Below are positions 5,707 to 8,035 of a stretch of 8,035 nt of DNA, piece after piece. Each line of letters begins with the position of its first letter. Positions within the stretch are counted from its first letter, which is position 1. This DNA is from Oscillospiraceae bacterium (GTDB lineage Bacteria; Bacillota_A; Clostridia; Oscillospirales; Ruminococcaceae): positions 1 to 8,035 of the forward strand of contig CAAFWX010000057.1 of assembly GCA_900766795.1 (NCBI GenBank), given 5' to 3'. A program made the translations under genes and the position numbers. Below the pieces are notes generated by a model. It was given only the letters and a program-made list of their open reading frames with translations, did not search any database and was not told the DNA's origin.

Positions 5707-6391
5707 GTGCGCGCTCCTTTCCGAACGGCTTTGGGGTCATGGGCTTCACAAAATACCTCATGCAGTTCTCGGGTCGGGGATAGGCGATAATCCCGTTTTC
5801 CATCACGCAGCGGAACAGGCACACCGAAAGCCCGCTTCGCGTTTGCTCGTCAAAGCACTCGTCAGGGTAGACCGCGCCGCAGTACATCAGCCCGAAATCG
5901 CGCCGCCCGTCGTGGTCGTAATATCCCTCGCCCTCGCCGAAGCGGCAGGGGCTAACCTGCGCGGCGCAGCTTTTTGTGCCGAGAAACAGCGGCAGCGACC
6001 CTCCTCGCGCAAGCCTTCTCTGTGCGCCAAAGAAATGGCGGTGCTCGTTTCTGTCGCCTGCAAGTTCTTCTCGGTTCTCGTTCCACTCAAAATGCGCCCT
6101 GAGCTGGTATCTTACCCTGCGCAGCATGGTGTGCTCCGAAAGCGAGCAGCCGCCGTTCCATCTGACGCAGCGCCTGCCTGTGTTCGCATAGGAGATGGGG
6201 TTCATGACCCGCAGCTCATCGGGATACCATATGATGGTAGGCTTCCAGTAGATTCCCGCCAGAATCCCCTTAAGCGCTTCGCGGGTGGGCACGGGGTAGG
6301 AAAGCTTCTCACCGTCCGCTGCGGTGAACGGCTCGGAGAAAAGAGCGTATTCCCCGCTTATCTCCAGCTCAATCCGATTCGGGTATTTCAT
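5693..6391 (-). CDS. cas5c: Type I-C Cas5 (Cas5c/Cas5d), crRNA-processing endoribonuclease
   Basis: 232 residues, full length for the family (about 220-245). Start ATG 6391 is fixed by AAAGGGGGG (6406-6398) six bases upstream and by the promoter at 6447-6419; the in-frame ATG at 6463 lies upstream of that promoter. It matches Bacillus halodurans Cas5d (from memory) along its length: GEYALFSEPF, GEKLSYPVPTREALKGI, IYWKPTI, DELRVMNPI, VRYQLRAHFEWN, DRNEHRHFF, FLGTKSC, FGEGEGYYD, VMENGIIAYPRPENC. The described catalytic residues Tyr46/Lys116/His117 correspond to Tyr48/Arg118/His119, so Lys is replaced by Arg. In type I-C this protein cuts pre-crRNA at the repeat hairpin and holds the 5' handle. 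It is the first gene of a two-gene operon with the shortened Cas8c, without cas3 upstream or cas7 downstream. Confidence 0.95.
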   Translation of the reverse strand: MKYPNRIELEISGEYALFSEPFTAADGEKLSYPVPTREALKGILAGIYWKPTIIWYPDELRVMNPISYANTGRRCVRWNGGCSLSEHTMLRRVRYQLRAHFEWNENREELAGDRNEHRHFFGAQRRLARGGSLPLFLGTKSCAAQVSPCRFGEGEGYYDHDGRRDFGLMYCGAVYPDECFDEQTRSGLSVCLFRCVMENGIIAYPRPENCMRYFVKPMTPKPFGKERALELD

Positions 6392-6418
6392 GCGCGTCCC
6401 CCCTTTGCCTCTTCTTTG

Positions 6419-6447
6419 ATTATATCCCCGAAGGGCTCTGCGGGCAA
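6419..6447 (-). promoter_or_regulatory. Promoter of the cas5-cas8c operon
   Basis: On the minus strand TTGCCC (6447-6442), a 17-base spacer, and perfect TATAAT (6424-6419). Transcription should begin near 6412, about 20 bases before the cas5 start codon. The spacer contains CCCTTCGGG, a short self-complementary stretch. A near-consensus promoter suggests steady expression and supports a living locus. Confidence 0.75.
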
Positions 6448-6512
6448 TGTTGAAATTGTCCAAAAATCCCTCGTCGCAGGGTTTTCCTAATATCTTCCAT
6501 TTGGCAAAAACG

Positions 6513-6552
6513 CCGCCGAAACCCCGTGATTATGCACAATCGCCCTCGGCGG
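6513..6552. repeat. Inverted repeat CCGCCGA-N26-TCGGCGG
   Basis: Perfect 7-base arms (6513-6519 and 6546-6552) in the divergent gap, between the two promoters. As DNA it could be a two-site operator; as RNA it would only be made by read-through. No known binding site is recognised. Confidence 0.3.
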
Positions 6553-6588
6553 AATTGTCGCAAACCAACCAAATTGACGTTTACAAGC

Positions 6589-6608
6589 TTTTGGCAGATT
6601 GCCCAAAA
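6589..6608. promoter_or_regulatory. Inverted repeat TTTTGG-N8-CCAAAA upstream of the exporter promoter
   Basis: Perfect 6-base arms (6589-6594, 6603-6608) ending 28 bases before the exporter -35. Size and place fit a regulator site, but the arms are simple in composition and no family consensus is recognised. Confidence 0.25.
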
Positions 6609-6636
6609 ACAGCGGCTTATCTTTGCGAAATTTTGG

Positions 6637-6665
6637 TTGCACAAATCTGCTGTTTGTGGTATTAT
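6637..6665 (+). promoter_or_regulatory. Promoter of the MATE exporter gene
   Basis: TTGCAC (6637-6642), exactly 17 bases, then TATTAT (6660-6665) with TGG as an extended -10. Transcription would start near 6672, which rules out upstream in-frame starts such as ATG 6526 for the exporter. Confidence 0.75.
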
Positions 6666-6714
6666 AGTAAAGGCGGCGCTGAATGCGCTCGCGCAAAGGA
6701 AAGGATATGATTTT

Positions 6715-8028
6715 GTGTCTGTCACACGACAGTTCTTCAAATACACCTCGCTTAACACGCTTGCGATGATAGGGATTTCGTTCTATATCCTCGCGGATAC
6801 CTTTTTCATCTCTCTTGCGGAGGGGAGCATGGGTCTTGCCGCGCTGAACCTTGTGCTTCCGGTATACAGCGTTATTTTTGCCATCGGCGCAATGATAGGA
6901 ATCGGCTCGGCGACGAATTTTGTCATTCTTCGGGCGCGGGGCGACAAAAAATCCGAGCGAAGCTTCATGAACGCCGTGGAGTTTGACATTGCCATCGGTC
7001 TGCTGTTTATGCTTGCGGGCGGGCTGTTTCCCGAGGCGATTCTGAGTTTTTTCGGCGCGGACAGCGACATAATCGCCGTGGGAACCCCCTACACCCGCAT
7101 TTTCATGCTGTTTGCTCCGTGCTTTTTGCTGAACTATTCCTTTACCGCATTCGTAAGGAACGACGGCGCGCCCTCGACGGCAATGGCAGCAACGCTGATT
7201 TCCAGCCTGTCGAATGTTGCGCTGGATTACGTCTTTATGTTCCCGCTCGAAATGGGAATGCGTGGAGCGGCGCTTGCCACGGGGCTTTCTCCGCTGATTA
7301 GCGTCGGGGTGAACTCGCTGCATTTCATAGGCAAAAGCAATACAATCCCGCTGCGCCCTGCGATTCCCTCTTTCAGAATGCTGGTAAAGTCCTGCGCGCT
7401 CGGCATTTCGTCCTTTGTGGGAGAAATCTCCTCGGGCGTCACCACCACGGTGTTCAATTTTGTGATACTCGGCATTGCGGGAAACACGGGCGTTGCCGCC
7501 TATGGAGTCATCGCAAACTACGCGCTGGTGGGCACAGCGGTGTTTAACGGTGTTGCGCAGGGCGCACAGCCGCTTGTCAGCCGCTTTTACGGCTCGGGAG
7601 ATTTCGCCTATGCGCGGAAGCTTCTGCGGCTGTCGCTGGTTACGGGATTGACGATTGCGGCGGCGATGTATGCGGCGGTGCTGGTTTTCACCGCACCGCT
7701 TGTGGGAATATTCAACAGCGAAGGCTCTGCGGAGCTTGCAGGTCTTGCCGAAAGAGGAATCAGAATATACTTTGGGGGCTTTATTTTTGCCGCGGTGAAT
7801 ATTGTGGGAACAGGTTTCTTAAGCGCCACGGAGCGCTCGCGCGAGGCTTTTGTCTGCGCATTGCTGCGCGGCTGCGCTGCCATTGTGGGCTTTGTCTGCC
7901 TTTTGAGCGCGCTGCTCGGAATGGACGGAGTCTGGCTGTCATTCCCGAGTGCGGAGCTGCTGACGGGCGTTTTGACCGTGATTTTCGTGGCGCGCTGGGG
8001 CAGGGAAAAGCGCTTTTCAAAGGCTTAG
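6715..8028 (+). CDS. MATE-family efflux transporter
   Basis: 437 residues from GTG 6715, with AAAGGA (6700-6705) 9 bases upstream; this start lies after the promoter and gives the usual family length (about 430-460). The N-terminus FFKYTSLNTLAMIGISFYILADTFFIS, then LAALNLVLPVYSVIFAIGAMIGIGSATNF and the RARGDKKS loop (73-80), is typical of MATE/DinF-like proteins of Clostridia. Hydrophobic segments continue across the whole length, as expected for 12 membrane helices in two related halves. Such proteins sit in the cytoplasmic membrane and export drugs or other organic cations in exchange for Na+ or H+; the substrate here is unknown. It is divergent from cas5, and no other gene follows before the window ends at 8035. 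Oddity: an out-of-frame ATG at 6707 competes with the GTG start. Confidence 0.93.
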   Translation: MSVTRQFFKYTSLNTLAMIGISFYILADTFFISLAEGSMGLAALNLVLPVYSVIFAIGAMIGIGSATNFVILRARGDKKSERSFMNAVEFDIAIGLLFMLAGGLFPEAILSFFGADSDIIAVGTPYTRIFMLFAPCFLLNYSFTAFVRNDGAPSTAMAATLISSLSNVALDYVFMFPLEMGMRGAALATGLSPLISVGVNSLHFIGKSNTIPLRPAIPSFRMLVKSCALGISSFVGEISSGVTTTVFNFVILGIAGNTGVAAYGVIANYALVGTAVFNGVAQGAQPLVSRFYGSGDFAYARKLLRLSLVTGLTIAAAMYAAVLVFTAPLVGIFNSEGSAELAGLAERGIRIYFGGFIFAAVNIVGTGFLSATERSREAFVCALLRGCAAIVGFVCLLSALLGMDGVWLSFPSAELLTGVLTVIFVARWGREKRFSKA

Positions 8029-8035
8029 GGCAACA

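Larger units (their letters stand above)
6392..6714. other. Divergent intergenic region between cas5 and the MATE exporter
   Basis: About 320 bases with no convincing gene. It holds the cas5 promoter (6447-6419, minus), the exporter promoter (6637-6665, plus), and two inverted repeats (6513-6552 and 6589-6608) listed separately. No further repeat-like hairpin of the 4671-4698 kind was seen here. Confidence 0.7.

Noticed and set aside
4714..6391. Calling cas5-cas8c a pseudogene remnant of a type I-C system.
   Set aside because: Both frames are intact with good ribosome sites, a coupled overlap, a near-consensus promoter, a perfectly paired repeat stem and a terminator. Recent deletion cannot be fully excluded.
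6392..6463. An upstream start for Cas5 at ATG 6463 (24 extra residues).
   Set aside because: It lies before the -35/-10 of the operon promoter, has no ribosome site, and the extra residues do not resemble Cas5.
6621..6651. Partial similarity between the guide-like segment (4670-4646) and the exporter promoter (shared TTGCGAA and GCACA blocks in the same order).
   Set aside because: The blocks are separated by different gaps, only 8 of 11 bases match at the supposed seed, and no TTC motif flanks it. This is too weak to name a target.
6526..6714. An upstream start for the MATE exporter at ATG 6526.
   Set aside because: The promoter at 6637-6665 lies inside this stretch and the added residues are not hydrophobic or MATE-like.

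Overview
The window looks like a chromosomal segment of a Gram-positive Clostridia-type (Oscillospiraceae/Ruminococcus-like) gut bacterium. This is inferred from strong AGGAGG-type ribosome binding sites, TATAAT-rich promoters often with a TGn extension, GC-rich genes separated by AT-rich gaps, a C-terminal SPETG/hydrophobic/RRK wall-sorting-like tail, and the protein families present.

Left part (1-4566). A sodium:alanine/glycine (AGCS) symporter runs leftward off the window edge and carries an unusual extra loop of about 90 residues. Divergent from it is a two-gene two-component system: a short KdpD-type sensor kinase (DUF4118 membrane domain plus kinase core, without the KdpD N-terminal sensor region) followed 15 bases later by a KdpE/OmpR-type response regulator. 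A separate promoter then drives a secreted GDSL/SGNH hydrolase with a signal peptide and a probable wall-sorting tail.

Middle part (4618-6447, minus strand). This is the most interesting region. A consensus promoter drives a two-gene operon: a full-length Cas5 of CRISPR type I-C (Cas5c/Cas5d), then a shortened Cas8c/Csd1. The second protein ends where the C-terminal helical region of Cas8c, which also yields the small subunit Cas11c, would begin. No cas7, cas3, cas4, cas1 or cas2 is present. The operon is boxed in by a divergent gene on one side and a convergent gene on the other, so it appears complete. Just after the cas8c stop codon, on the same strand, lies one hairpin with the hallmarks of a type I-C CRISPR repeat (GTCG before the stem, CGTGGATT after it). 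It is followed by about 25 bases of unique sequence and a hairpin terminator. I read this as a minimal Cas5c/Cas8c pair with its own single-repeat, crRNA-like guide RNA in the 3' UTR of its mRNA. Cas5c, the crRNA-processing nuclease of type I-C, could release that guide.

Right part (6637-8028). A MATE-family multidrug/cation exporter is transcribed divergently from cas5 from its own promoter, most likely starting at GTG 6715.

The AGCS transporter, two-component system, hydrolase and MATE exporter are ordinary household or envelope genes. The mini type I-C locus with a lone repeat is the candidate new system: a repurposed, non-adaptive and probably non-cleaving RNA-guided complex, or a regulator of a complete type I-C system elsewhere in the genome.
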